Of a stretch of DNA of 64,000 nucleotides, positions 54,959-63,924 are shown in pieces. A program made the translations under genes and the position numbers. This DNA is from an uncultured Flavobacteriaceae bacterium (GTDB lineage: Bacteria > Bacteroidota > Bacteroidia > Flavobacteriales > Flavobacteriaceae): positions 42,018-106,017 of the forward strand of contig CANMSB010000016.1 of assembly GCA_947500445.1 (NCBI GenBank), written 5' to 3'. The notes under the pieces were generated by a model. The model had not been told where the DNA came from. It did not search any database and saw only the letters and a list, made by a program, of their open reading frames with translations. Each line of letters begins with the position of its first letter. The first letter of the stretch is position 1.

Positions 54959-57900
54959 ATGTACTTGATTTTTGACACAGAAACCACTGGCCTGCCCAAG
55001 CGATGGAACGCCCCTATTACCGATACCGACAACTGGCCGCGATGCATCCAGATCGCTTGGCAATTGCACGACGGTATGGGGAACGTAGTGGAGCATCAAG
55101 ATTATTTGGTGCGCCCCGACGGATTTAATATCCCATATGATGCCGAGCAGATCCATGGAATTTCCACGGCGCTCGCCGAGGCGGAGGGGTTGCCGTTGTT
55201 AACGGTGCTGGAGAAATTTAATGAGGCCATGGCACGGACCAAGTTCGTGGTGGGGCAAAATGTAGGTTTTGATCTTAACATTATGGGAGCGGAGTTCCAT
55301 CGGATGGGTATTGCAAACCCGCTGCAAGAACTGCCCGTTCTCGATACCTGTACCGAGGAAACGGCCTTGTTGTGCCAAATACCCGGAGGTCGGGGCGGAA
55401 AGTTTAAACTACCGACCCTGACGGAGCTTCACGAGCATCTTTTTAAGGAGCCTTTTGCGGAAGCACACAATGCCACGGCCGATGTTGAGGCCACCACCCG
55501 TTGTTTTCTGGAACTGGTCCGACTTCGCCATTATACAGCGGAGCAATTGGATGTGCAACCGGACTATTTTCAAAATTTTTCCGAGGCAAATCCTCAGGAA
55601 ATAGCATTGATCGGACTAAGGCACATCAATCTAAAAAAAGCGTCCAAAAAAATTGCGGACCAACTATGGGATAAGGATACGGGCGGTATTTCGGAAGAAG
55701 AAATATCCAAAAATATTGCCTCCTTGGAGGAGGCCGAATTTGTGCACTTGCACAACCACTCCCAATTTTCGGTATTGCAGTCGACCATTAACATTAAGGC
55801 ATTGGTAAAGTCGGCGGCGGAGAACCAAATGCCGGCAGTGGCCCTGACCGATCATGCCAACATGATGGGGGCCTTCCATTTTGTGAAGGAGATAGGGGCG
55901 CACAATAAAAAAGTACGTGCCGAAAATGCGGAGGCCCTAGAGGAAGGCAGGGAGGCAACGGCCAAAGAAATTACCCCGATCATCGGTTGTGAGTTTTTTG
56001 TTTGCGATGATCATGCCAATAAAAGTGTAAAGGACTACGGTTATCAGATCGTGTTGTTGGCCAAAAACAAAAATGGCTATCATAACCTTGCGAAAATGTC
56101 CTCGCTTGCCTATACCGATGGGTTCTATTATGTACCCAGGATCGATAGGGGAATCGTCGAAAGGTATAAGGAGGACATCATCGTACTTACGGGAAACCTC
56201 TATGGCGAAGTACCCGGAAAAATATTGAATGTAGGGGAACACCAGGCAGAGGAAGCCCTATTATGGTGGAAGGACCAGTTCGGCGATGACCTGTACATCG
56301 AAATTATGCGGCACGGTCAGGAAGATGAAGATCGGGTGAACCAAGTGCTTATCGATTTTTCAAAAAAGCACCAGGTAAAAATGGTGGCGACCAACAACAC
56401 CTATTATTGTAGCAAGGAGGATGCCGAGGCCCATGACATTCTGTTGTGCGTAAAGGATGGCGAAAAACAGGCCACTCCGATCGGTAGGGGGCGTGGCTAT
56501 CGCTATGGTCTCCCGAACCAGGAATACTATTTTAAGTCGCAAGAAGCGATGAAGGCACTCTTTCAGGATCTGCCCGAATCCGTTCTGACGATTCAGGAGA
56601 TCGTCGCCAAGGTAACGCCCTATGAACTTGCAAGGGATGTACTGCTTCCCAAATTCGATATCCCCGACAGCTTTAAAGTGGCCGAGGATGATGTGGACGG
56701 CGGCAAACGGGGCGAAAATGCGTACTTAAGGCATATTACCTATGAGGGGGCAAAAGTACGGTATGGGGAAATAACGCCCGAAATTACCGAACGTATCGAC
56801 TTCGAACTAAAAACCATTGAAAATTCCGGCTATCCCGGCTACTTTTTGATTGTGGAGGATTTTATTCGCGAGGCACGTAATATGGATGTTTCGGTAGGGC
56901 CGGGAAGGGGTTCGGCCGCAGGCTCCGTGGTGGCGTATTGCCTGACCATTACCAATATCGACCCCTTGAAGTACGATCTGCTTTTTGAGCGATTTTTAAA
57001 TCCGGATCGGGTGTCCATGCCCGATATCGATATCGATTTTGATGATGAGGGCCGCGGTAGGGTTATGGATTATGTTATCGATAAGTATGGCGCCAACCAA
57101 GTAGCGCAGATCATTACCTACGGGACCATGGCCGCAAAATCCTCCATACGAGATACGGCACGGGTATTGGACCTGCCCTTGGGCGATGCCGACCGCATAG
57201 CGAAACTGATACCGAACATGTCGAAGCTCGGGAAAATTTTTGGCGTTTCGGATACCGACCTCAAGAAAAAATTTCGCGCCGATGACTTGGAGAAGGTGCA
57301 CCAACTCCTCAATATTTCGGAAGGGGACGATCTAGAGGGCCAGACCCTTAAAATGGCCAGAACCCTGGAGGGTTCCGTTCGAAATACCGGGATACATGCC
57401 TGCGGTGTTATCATTACCCCGGACGACATTACCAACTTCGTGCCCGTTGCCACGGCAAAGGATTCCGATCTTTACGTCACCCAGTTCGATAACTCCGTAG
57501 TGGAAAGTGCCGGGCTCCTGAAAATGGATTTTTTGGGATTGAAGACCCTTACCCTTATCAAGGATACCGTAAAAATTGTAAAGGCCAAGCACGGGATAAC
57601 CCTAGTTCCCGACGATTTTCCGTTGGATGATGAAGAGACTTATGAACTCTTTCAACGTGGGGATACGGTAGGGATTTTTCAGTACGAATCTCCCGGGATG
57701 CAAAAGCACATGAAGGATCTGAAACCTACCGTTTTTGATGATCTGATCGCCATGAACGCCCTATATCGACCGGGACCAATGGAGTATATTCCAAGCTTTA
57801 TCGCGCGAAAGCATGGCAGCGAGGAAATTACCTACGACCTCCCCGATATGGAGGAGTACCTTAGCGAAACCTATGGGATTACCGTTTACCAAGAGCAGGT

Positions 57901-59344
57901 GATGCTGTTGTCCCAAAAACTGGCCGGTTTTTCAAAAGGTGATGCCGATGTACTTCGAAAGGCCATGGGGAAAAAGATATTCGCCCTACTTCAAAAGTTG
58001 AAACCCCAGTTTTTGGATGGTGGCGAAAAGAAGGGACATCCAAGGGAAGTATTGGAAAAAATCTGGAAGGATTGGGAGGCCTTTGCCTCCTATGCGTTCA
58101 ATAAAAGCCATTCTACCTGTTACGCTTATATCGCCTATCAAACGGCCTATTTAAAGGCCCATTATCCTGCCGAATATATGGCCGCGGTATTGAGCAACAA
58201 TATGAACGATATCAAGCAGGTGACCTTTTTTATGGAGGAATGTAAGCGTATGGGGCTTGAAGTTCTGGGGCCCGACGTAAACGAATCGTACTATAAATTT
58301 GCGGTAAACCAACAAGGAGCGGTACGTTTTGGTATGGGCGCCATTAAAGGGGTAGGGCGCTCGGCGGTAGAGACCATTGTGGAGAACCGCAAAAAGGAAG
58401 GTCCCTATCGCAGTGTATTCGACCTGGCCAAACGGATCGACCTTAGGGCGGCGAACAAAAAGGCATTTGAGAACCTGGCCGTTGCCGGTGGGTTCGACTC
58501 CTTTGGGACCACCCATAGGGCACAGTATTTCCATGATGAGGGCGATGGCATCACCTTTTTGGAAAAAGTGATCAAATCGGCGGCCAAATTTCAAGAAAAC
58601 AAGAACAGCTCCCAAATGGATATGTTCGGCGGTGTCAGCGAGGCGCAGATTCCCGAACCGATCGTTCCACCCTGTGAGACGTGGGGAACCATGGAAAAAC
58701 TGCGCCGCGAAAAAGAAGTCGTCGGCATTTACATTTCCGGTCACCCATTGGACGATTTTACCACCGAAATCAAAGCCTTCTGCAATGCCACCGTTTCCCA
58801 TGTGAACACTTTGGAAAACTACGTGAACCGCGAACTGTCCTTTGCAGGGGTCATTACCGATGTGCAACACAGGGTCTCCAAAAATGGAAAGGGGTGGGCC
58901 GCCTTTACCATGGAAGATTATACCGACTCTTTCGAGTTTCGGATTTTTGGCGAGGAATATCTAAAATTCCGACATTTTTTAATGATCAACTCCTTTGCTT
59001 ACATAAAGATATTTATCAAGGACGGTTGGGTGAATCGGGATACTGGTAAAAAAGGAGATCCCAGAATACAGTTCAATAGTTTTATGTTGTTACAGGAGGT
59101 TATGGAAGCCTACGCCAAAAAACTGACCATAAAACTAAACATCGACAAATTGAAGGAAGCGGGCATTCATCGGCTCAAGGATACCCTGGTTATGCATAAG
59201 GGGAACCATCCGCTTAACTTCGTAGTGTATGAAATGGAAGAAGAGATAAAAGTGAATCTGTCCAGTAGAAAACAAAAAGTTCAGATTACCAGCGAGTTGT
59301 TGCACACCTTAAAGGAGCAAGAAGTCCATTACAAGCTGAATTGA
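54959..59344 (+). CDS. dnaE: Replicative DNA polymerase III alpha subunit with N-terminal DnaQ-like exonuclease
   Basis: The 1461-residue protein starts with a 3'-5' exonuclease domain (1-190: LIFDTETTGLPKRW with D6/E8, VGQNVGFDLNIMGAE, and EAHNATADVEATTRC), then a PHP domain (about 260-480, VHLHNHSQFSVLQS), the polymerase core with GPGRGSAAGSVVAYCL and catalytic PDIDIDFDDEGRGRV, YQEQVMLLSQKLAGFSKGDADVLRKAM, a helix-hairpin-helix region and an OB fold (about 1260-1350). The exonuclease fusion is usual in Bacteroidota and would provide proofreading in cis. Compare the shorter DnaE2 at 43246, which lacks it. Confidence 0.96.
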   Translation: MYLIFDTETTGLPKRWNAPITDTDNWPRCIQIAWQLHDGMGNVVEHQDYLVRPDGFNIPYDAEQIHGISTALAEAEGLPLLTVLEKFNEAMARTKFVVGQNVGFDLNIMGAEFHRMGIANPLQELPVLDTCTEETALLCQIPGGRGGKFKLPTLTELHEHLFKEPFAEAHNATADVEATTRCFLELVRLRHYTAEQLDVQPDYFQNFSEANPQEIALIGLRHINLKKASKKIADQLWDKDTGGISEEEISKNIASLEEAEFVHLHNHSQFSVLQSTINIKALVKSAAENQMPAVALTDHANMMGAFHFVKEIGAHNKKVRAENAEALEEGREATAKEITPIIGCEFFVCDDHANKSVKDYGYQIVLLAKNKNGYHNLAKMSSLAYTDGFYYVPRIDRGIVERYKEDIIVLTGNLYGEVPGKILNVGEHQAEEALLWWKDQFGDDLYIEIMRHGQEDEDRVNQVLIDFSKKHQVKMVATNNTYYCSKEDAEAHDILLCVKDGEKQATPIGRGRGYRYGLPNQEYYFKSQEAMKALFQDLPESVLTIQEIVAKVTPYELARDVLLPKFDIPDSFKVAEDDVDGGKRGENAYLRHITYEGAKVRYGEITPEITERIDFELKTIENSGYPGYFLIVEDFIREARNMDVSVGPGRGSAAGSVVAYCLTITNIDPLKYDLLFERFLNPDRVSMPDIDIDFDDEGRGRVMDYVIDKYGANQVAQIITYGTMAAKSSIRDTARVLDLPLGDADRIAKLIPNMSKLGKIFGVSDTDLKKKFRADDLEKVHQLLNISEGDDLEGQTLKMARTLEGSVRNTGIHACGVIITPDDITNFVPVATAKDSDLYVTQFDNSVVESAGLLKMDFLGLKTLTLIKDTVKIVKAKHGITLVPDDFPLDDEETYELFQRGDTVGIFQYESPGMQKHMKDLKPTVFDDLIAMNALYRPGPMEYIPSFIARKHGSEEITYDLPDMEEYLSETYGITVYQEQVMLLSQKLAGFSKGDADVLRKAMGKKIFALLQKLKPQFLDGGEKKGHPREVLEKIWKDWEAFASYAFNKSHSTCYAYIAYQTAYLKAHYPAEYMAAVLSNNMNDIKQVTFFMEECKRMGLEVLGPDVNESYYKFAVNQQGAVRFGMGAIKGVGRSAVETIVENRKKEGPYRSVFDLAKRIDLRAANKKAFENLAVAGGFDSFGTTHRAQYFHDEGDGITFLEKVIKSAAKFQENKNSSQMDMFGGVSEAQIPEPIVPPCETWGTMEKLRREKEVVGIYISGHPLDDFTTEIKAFCNATVSHVNTLENYVNRELSFAGVITDVQHRVSKNGKGWAAFTMEDYTDSFEFRIFGEEYLKFRHFLMINSFAYIKIFIKDGWVNRDTGKKGDPRIQFNSFMLLQEVMEAYAKKLTIKLNIDKLKEAGIHRLKDTLVMHKGNHPLNFVVYEMEEEIKVNLSSRKQKVQITSELLHTLKEQEVHYKLN

Positions 59345-59364
59345 ACCAGAATCACGACCGGAAC

Positions 59365-60615
59365 ATGGGACCAAGGGGCATCATCGGGTATTTTTTCAAG
59401 TCGATACCCGAAGCGGCTTATGGTCTGGTCGTGCTCTTGGTCGTTGTCGGTACAGGTATTTACTCCTGCAAGGAAAACTCCCCGGACAAGGGTTATGTTG
59501 CCATTGAACCGATTACCTATCATAAAAACGGACAAGGCTATGTGGGGTCCGAAAGTTGTAAGGAATGCCATAGCGATATTTATGAAACGCATATAAAAAC
59601 GGCACACTACGGTACTTCCGCCAAAGCGGATAAAAAGAACATTCACGGAAATTTTCAAAAGGGCAAAAACCACTATCGTTTGAACGATTCCCTAGGTTTT
59701 GAACTGGTTTCCGATCGGAATGGGGCATATCAACAATCGTTCTTGCTCAAAGAAAAAAAACAGATCGCTTCGGATACCTTAGGGGTGGTCATCGGCTCGG
59801 GAACCAAGGGGCAAACCTATTTAAAATGGGATGGCGATGCGTTATACCAGCTTCAGGTATCTTATTATGCCCCTACGGATGAATGGACCAACAGCCCTGG
59901 GATGTCCCAAGACCGTTTTGCAGATGCCAGGCCCGTGAACAGTTCGTGTCTGGAGTGCCATGTAACCTTTGCAAAGAGCACCGCGCTTTACGGTATGGGC
60001 AATACGTTTAAAAGGGATGAAATCCTATACGGTGTCGATTGCGAGCGTTGTCACGGTCCCTCGGAAAGGCATGTGAACTTGCATCGGGAAAACCCGGAGG
60101 AGCGACACCCTTTTGCAATGAAAACCTATGATGATTTTACGCAACAACAACGCTTGGATGCCTGTGCGCTATGCCATTCCGGAATTCGAACTCCCAAAAA
60201 ACCGGCTTTTGCTTTTTTGCCGGGCGATACCCTTTCCCATTTTTCAATCGTGGACGAAACGGTTCTAAAAGAACCCCGTACGCTGGATGTGCACGGCAAC
60301 CAGTATGGATTGTTAAAGGCCAGTGCCTGTTTCGAAAAAACCGAAACGATGCTTTGTACCACTTGCCATGACCCGCATAAACCACAACGTGGTGCTACGG
60401 CAATGTTCAACGAAAAATGTATGGGCTGCCATATGGCGAACAAAAATATAGCGGGCTGCACCGAGAAAAAAAATCGGGAAACAGGGATGGGCACCGATTG
60501 TATTTCCTGTCACATGCCCATGCTCGACTCCAAATCGATGCGTATCGCCGTAGGGAAGGATAGCACGGGAACCGCCGTGCAGGTAAGGACACATTTGATC
60601 GGAATATACGAATGA
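59365..60615 (+). CDS. Seven-haem c-type cytochrome, membrane- or lipid-anchored
   Basis: I start at the ATG at 59365; a TTG at 59341 overlapping the dnaE stop is possible. The 416-residue product has one N-terminal hydrophobic segment with a lipobox-like GIYSC, then seven CxxCH haem sites: CKECH, CLECH, CERCH, CALCH, CTTCH, CMGCH and CISCH. The spacing and the GSESCKECHSDIYETH beginning resemble cytochrome c554-type multihaem proteins. It would carry electrons in the periplasm; the partner is unknown and no reductase is adjacent. Its close spacing to dnaE is probably incidental. Confidence 0.88.
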   Translation: MGPRGIIGYFFKSIPEAAYGLVVLLVVVGTGIYSCKENSPDKGYVAIEPITYHKNGQGYVGSESCKECHSDIYETHIKTAHYGTSAKADKKNIHGNFQKGKNHYRLNDSLGFELVSDRNGAYQQSFLLKEKKQIASDTLGVVIGSGTKGQTYLKWDGDALYQLQVSYYAPTDEWTNSPGMSQDRFADARPVNSSCLECHVTFAKSTALYGMGNTFKRDEILYGVDCERCHGPSERHVNLHRENPEERHPFAMKTYDDFTQQQRLDACALCHSGIRTPKKPAFAFLPGDTLSHFSIVDETVLKEPRTLDVHGNQYGLLKASACFEKTETMLCTTCHDPHKPQRGATAMFNEKCMGCHMANKNIAGCTEKKNRETGMGTDCISCHMPMLDSKSMRIAVGKDSTGTAVQVRTHLIGIYE

Positions 60616-60706
60616 GCGGAAGTGTACGTTGTAGAGATAGTCATTGCCAATAACGCCATAGGCAATACGTATGTTCAGGGCGTAAGGAAAACGGTAAATA
60701 TTTGAC

Positions 60707-60714
60707 TAAATTTG
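60707..60714 (+). promoter_or_regulatory. -7 box upstream of trxA
   Basis: TAAATTTG matches TAnnTTTG and lies 22 bp before the trxA start. No TTG is seen at the ideal distance upstream, so this is a partial match. Confidence 0.4.
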
Positions 60715-60736
60715 CGTAATATTAAAAGACAATAAA

Positions 60737-61054
60737 ATGGCATTAGAAATAACGGATGCTACTTTTGACGAGGTAGTGTTGCAAAGTGATAAACCGGTAG
60801 TAGTAGATTTTTGGGCGGCATGGTGCGGACCTTGTAGAATGGTAGGACCTATCATCGACGAGGTAAGCAATGAGTACGAAGGTAAGGCCGTAGTCGGAAA
60901 AGTAGATGTGGACGCCAATCAGGAATTTGCGGCCAAGTATGGGGTGCGGAACATCCCTACCGTATTGGTTTTCAAAAATGGAGAGATCATCAACCGACAA
61001 GTCGGCGTTTCTCCCAAGAAAGTATATACCGACGCTATAGACGCAGCGTTGTAA
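60737..61054 (+). CDS. trxA: Thioredoxin
   Basis: The 105-residue protein has the thioredoxin fold and the active site W29-C-G-P-C33 in VVDFWAAWCGPCRMVGP, the buried Asp before it (D24) and the cis-proline in NIPTVLVF. It is cytosolic and reduces protein disulfides. It is monocistronic, with a terminator downstream. Confidence 0.97.
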   Translation: MALEITDATFDEVVLQSDKPVVVDFWAAWCGPCRMVGPIIDEVSNEYEGKAVVGKVDVDANQEFAAKYGVRNIPTVLVFKNGEIINRQVGVSPKKVYTDAIDAAL

Positions 61055-61209
61055 ACACATTGATTTTATTAAAGCGTTTTAAGCTTTTTCTTTTACCTAC
61101 AAATAACACATTTTGCACCCTGACTTTGCCATTAAAAAATAGCTTCATCAGGTCACAAAAGCTTTTATTTTCGGTTCCAAACAGAAAGATTAAATCACTT
61201 CATTCAAAT

Positions 61210-61242
61210 AAAGGTCCGGCACTGGTTGTCGGACCTTTTTTG
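61210..61242 (+). terminator. Rho-independent terminator after trxA
   Basis: AAAGGTCCGGC (61210-61220) pairs with GTCGGACCTTT (61228-61238) with one G-T wobble, and a T tract follows. Confidence 0.85.
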
Positions 61243-61353
61243 TTTTTCAAAAAGCCTTTAAGGGGCCATTGTGATATCCAAAACACTGATTTTACCGGTT
61301 ACATACCGGTATAATAAAAGGGGTTCGCTATCTTAGTTGCTCACAGTTGGCAT

Positions 61354-62283
61354 ATGGATCTGCAATCAGAATTAAACAAATCGTCCCTTTTCCAAAATTT
61401 GGAACTTTTGGCGCATCAAGTGGTCGAAGGTTTTATCAGTGGTATCCATAAGAGCCCGTTCCATGGTTTTTCGGCCGAGTTTGCCGAACATAAGATCTAC
61501 AATCCCGGCGAGAGCACAAAACATATCGATTGGAAGCTTTTCGCCAAAACGGATAAGCTGTACACCAAAAGGTATGAGGAAGAGACCAACCTTCGGTGTC
61601 ATATGATTCTGGACAGCTCCGCTTCCATGTACTATCCCGAGCTACAGCATCAGGGAATCGATAACTTGAACAAGATCGGTTTTGGGGTGCTGGCCATTTC
61701 GGCCCTAATGAACATTTTAAAACGGCAACGCGATGCGGTGGGACTTAGCGTCTATTCCGATGCCTATCATTTTTATACCTCCGAGAAAGGAAGCGAGCGC
61801 CACCATCAGATGCTATTGTCCAAACTGAGTGAGATTTCTTCCGATGTTTCCCCTGCAAAGGCTACGGAAACCTATGAACATTTGCACCTGATCGCGGAAA
61901 AAATGAAACGGCGCAGTTTGGTATTCTTGTTTACCGACATGTTTCAGACCGCTACCGATGACGAAAAACTTTTTGATGCGCTCCGCCATTTAAAGTACAA
62001 CAAGCATGAGGTAGTGCTTTTTCATTTGATGGATAAAACAACCGAATTGCATTTCGATTTCGAAAATACGCCCAAGCGATTTGTAGATGTGGAAACGGGA
62101 GAGCATATCGATCTGTATTCGGAAAATGTAAAAGAAGCCTATGAGAAAAGTGTTTCTGCCTACTTTGATGCGTTAAAACAGAAATGTGGCCAGTACCGTA
62201 TAAAATACGTTGAGGTAGATGTTCGAGCGGATTTTTCCAGGATTTTGAATACCTATTTGGTGGAACGGCAAAAATTTCTCTGA
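61354..62283 (+). CDS. DUF58 domain protein (VWA-like)
   Basis: The 309-residue protein has the DUF58 core: GFSAEFAEHKIYNPGESTKHIDWKLFAKTDKLYTKRYEEETNLRCHMILDSSASMYYP. The DxSxS of the last motif is a MIDAS metal site, as in von Willebrand A domains. DUF58 proteins often accompany MoxR-type ATPases, but no MoxR is next to this one. Its role is unknown; a chaperone-like or envelope-related function is usual for the family. Confidence 0.9.
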   Translation: MDLQSELNKSSLFQNLELLAHQVVEGFISGIHKSPFHGFSAEFAEHKIYNPGESTKHIDWKLFAKTDKLYTKRYEEETNLRCHMILDSSASMYYPELQHQGIDNLNKIGFGVLAISALMNILKRQRDAVGLSVYSDAYHFYTSEKGSERHHQMLLSKLSEISSDVSPAKATETYEHLHLIAEKMKRRSLVFLFTDMFQTATDDEKLFDALRHLKYNKHEVVLFHLMDKTTELHFDFENTPKRFVDVETGEHIDLYSENVKEAYEKSVSAYFDALKQKCGQYRIKYVEVDVRADFSRILNTYLVERQKFL

Positions 62284-62357
62284 CGATATCGTTTTTTTGA
62301 ACGAAATAGTTTGCGCAATAGATTTAGGGGTGTATATTTGCATCCGCTAAACGCCAC

Positions 62358-62431
62358 GGTTCGGTAGTTCAGTTGGTTAGAATACCTGCCTGTCACGCAG
62401 GGGGTCGCGGGTTCGAGTCCCGTCCGGACCG
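62358..62431 (+). tRNA. tRNA-Asp (GTC)
   Basis: A 74-nt cloverleaf: acceptor arms GGTTCGG (62358-62364) and CCGGACC (62424-62430) with one T-G wobble, anticodon GTC at 62392-62394 in the CCTGTCACG loop, T-loop GTTCGAGTC, and discriminator G62431, which is the Asp identity base. CCA is not encoded. Confidence 0.97.
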
Positions 62432-62433
62432 CT

Positions 62434-62466
62434 AAAAGCACTCAATGCATATTGGGTGCTTTTTTT
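62434..62466 (+). terminator. Terminator after tRNA-Asp
   Basis: Bases 62434-62446 pair with 62451-62463 with one wobble around GCAT, followed by a T tract. Confidence 0.85.
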
Positions 62467-62560
62467 GTTTGCGAACGTTTTGGACCGCACAAGATTTTTA
62501 TAAGGGTAGAGCGGGTTCCCCCGATGCCTCGGGGCCGTCCGGAAGTGAAATAATGGAAGA

Positions 62561-62585
62561 CCTTCAAGAAATGGAAGGCTTTTTT
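62561..62585 (+). terminator. Weak second hairpin with T tract
   Basis: CCTTC (62561-62565) pairs with GAAGG (62574-62578), followed by six T. It is short and could be incidental, but lies where a terminator between the tRNA and the convergent fic gene would be expected. Confidence 0.35.
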
Positions 62586-62655
62586 CTACTGGTTTGGTTG
62601 CTGCTTTTTTGCTACAACAGTGCAAAGTTTCGTTGCACCCTTCGGAAATACGAAA

Positions 62656-63747
62656 TCAAATATTGATTTCGTATTTCGTACTGCGACCTCCTCCAATGGA
62701 TCTAAAAATATCCTTCTCCACCAAGTCTTGTAAATCCCTCGTGGCAGTAGCCTTTGATGTGTTGGCAATGGAAACATATTTTCGAGCGTTCATTCCTCCC
62801 TCAAAACCTTGATAGCCTTCTTCCAACATTCTACGGACTACTTTTTGTTGTCTTTCGTTGAGTTCGCTTTTATGTTGGTCGAAGAACTTGGTTTTCTTTA
62901 AGGTAAACTCGATTTCTTGTGCTGCATCTATTTGAGCATCGAGAACAGTTCCAACAAAATAATTTATCCAATCGGTAATTTCGTTGGAACGTTGAGCGGC
63001 TTTTAGAGCATCATAATAATTGTTCTTATTGCTTTCGATGGATTTGGAAAGACTAAACAAAACAGGACGGCCAATACTTTGGGAAAGTGCTTTTTCCGCA
63101 ACAGCTCGGCCGATTCTTCCATTGCCATCTTCAAAAGGGTGTATGGATTCGAAATAGAGATGGGCAACGGCAGCTCTCAAAATTGGTTTCTTGATTTCGG
63201 TTTGAGATGTATTAAACCATTTGATAAATCCATCCATTTCTGCGGAAACTCTTTTTGATGGTAGCGCTTCAAAATGGACTATTTCCCTGCCAATACCTCC
63301 TGCTACAATTTGCATAGGTTCTATGTGGGTACGCCATTGTTGAATTTGAATTTGGGTGTTGCCTTTCATCAACATGGAATGCCAATTGAACAGCGTTTGA
63401 TTCGTTAAGGGTTTTAGAAAATCATTGCGGACGGCCACCATCAATTCAGCCACCCCTTCTGCTCTTTTGTCTTTTGTTAAAGGCAATTCTGGATTAATTC
63501 CTAAGTTTCTCCGAATGGACGACATCACATCGTTTCGGCTCAAGTACTCCCCTTCAATTTCAGAGGTCTTTATGGCCTCAGAAACCATAAGGTTGATTGT
63601 GGCCTCTGTCTGCTCGGATTCTGAAAAGCCATCCAAAATGCCACTGATACGGCCCGTACGTTTCGCAAAATCATAGAGCATATCTTCAATAACATCGGTT
63701 TTGTATTGAAAATTAGGCCAGTCTTTTTGTTGCCAATTGTATTTCAT
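62656..63747 (-). CDS. Fic-family AMP-transferase-like protein with winged-helix tail
   Basis: The 363-residue protein has an N-terminal DUF4172-like helical part with an inhibitory motif T61-SEI-E65-G66 (class II, [S/T]xxxE[G/N]), the Fic core with H203 in HPFEDGNGRIGR, and a C-terminal winged-helix segment (about 300-363, LNERQQKVVRRMLEEG ... ISIANTSKATATRDLQDLVEKDIF). Fic enzymes transfer AMP to target hydroxyls; the N-terminal Glu blocks this until relieved. The gene is visibly more AT-rich than its neighbours and lies beside a tRNA gene and a possible transposase tail, so it may be acquired. A hairpin abuts its start codon. Confidence 0.93.
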   Translation of the reverse strand: MKYNWQQKDWPNFQYKTDVIEDMLYDFAKRTGRISGILDGFSESEQTEATINLMVSEAIKTSEIEGEYLSRNDVMSSIRRNLGINPELPLTKDKRAEGVAELMVAVRNDFLKPLTNQTLFNWHSMLMKGNTQIQIQQWRTHIEPMQIVAGGIGREIVHFEALPSKRVSAEMDGFIKWFNTSQTEIKKPILRAAVAHLYFESIHPFEDGNGRIGRAVAEKALSQSIGRPVLFSLSKSIESNKNNYYDALKAAQRSNEITDWINYFVGTVLDAQIDAAQEIEFTLKKTKFFDQHKSELNERQQKVVRRMLEEGYQGFEGGMNARKYVSIANTSKATATRDLQDLVEKDIFRSIGGGRSTKYEINI

Positions 63748-63775
63748 GAGCCGATTAGAATACTTATTCGGCTCA
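63747..63775 (-). promoter_or_regulatory. Inverted repeat abutting the fic start codon
   Basis: TGAGCCGA (63747-63754) and TCGGCTCA (63768-63775) are perfect 8-bp arms separated by 13 nt. In the mRNA the stem ends directly at the AUG. It could be an operator or a translational control hairpin. Confidence 0.6.
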
Positions 63776-63924
63776 AAAATGATAAAAATATGAGTAGAAT
63801 ATAAAATTTATTTGGTTCATTTATTCACGTTTGGTCTTAATAGTTAGCGAAAAAATCAAAACAACCGTTTTAATGAACTTTTCAATATTCACAGTATCTC
63901 CCTGTTTGAAAGTTTAATTTGACA

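Noticed and set aside
58151..58870. 239-codon minus-strand frame inside dnaE
   Set aside because: Entirely antisense to the conserved C-terminal part of DnaE; composition follows the dnaE codons.
62500..62560. Possible attachment-site duplicate of the tRNA-Asp 3' end
   Set aside because: Only about nine bases (CCGTCCGGA) match the tRNA end, too few for an att repeat.
62253..62625. Two short minus-strand frames over the tRNA-Asp region, with peptides like RTGLEPATPC and GPDGTRTRDPLRDRQ
   Set aside because: They are the antisense reading of the tRNA gene, a well-known false protein call.
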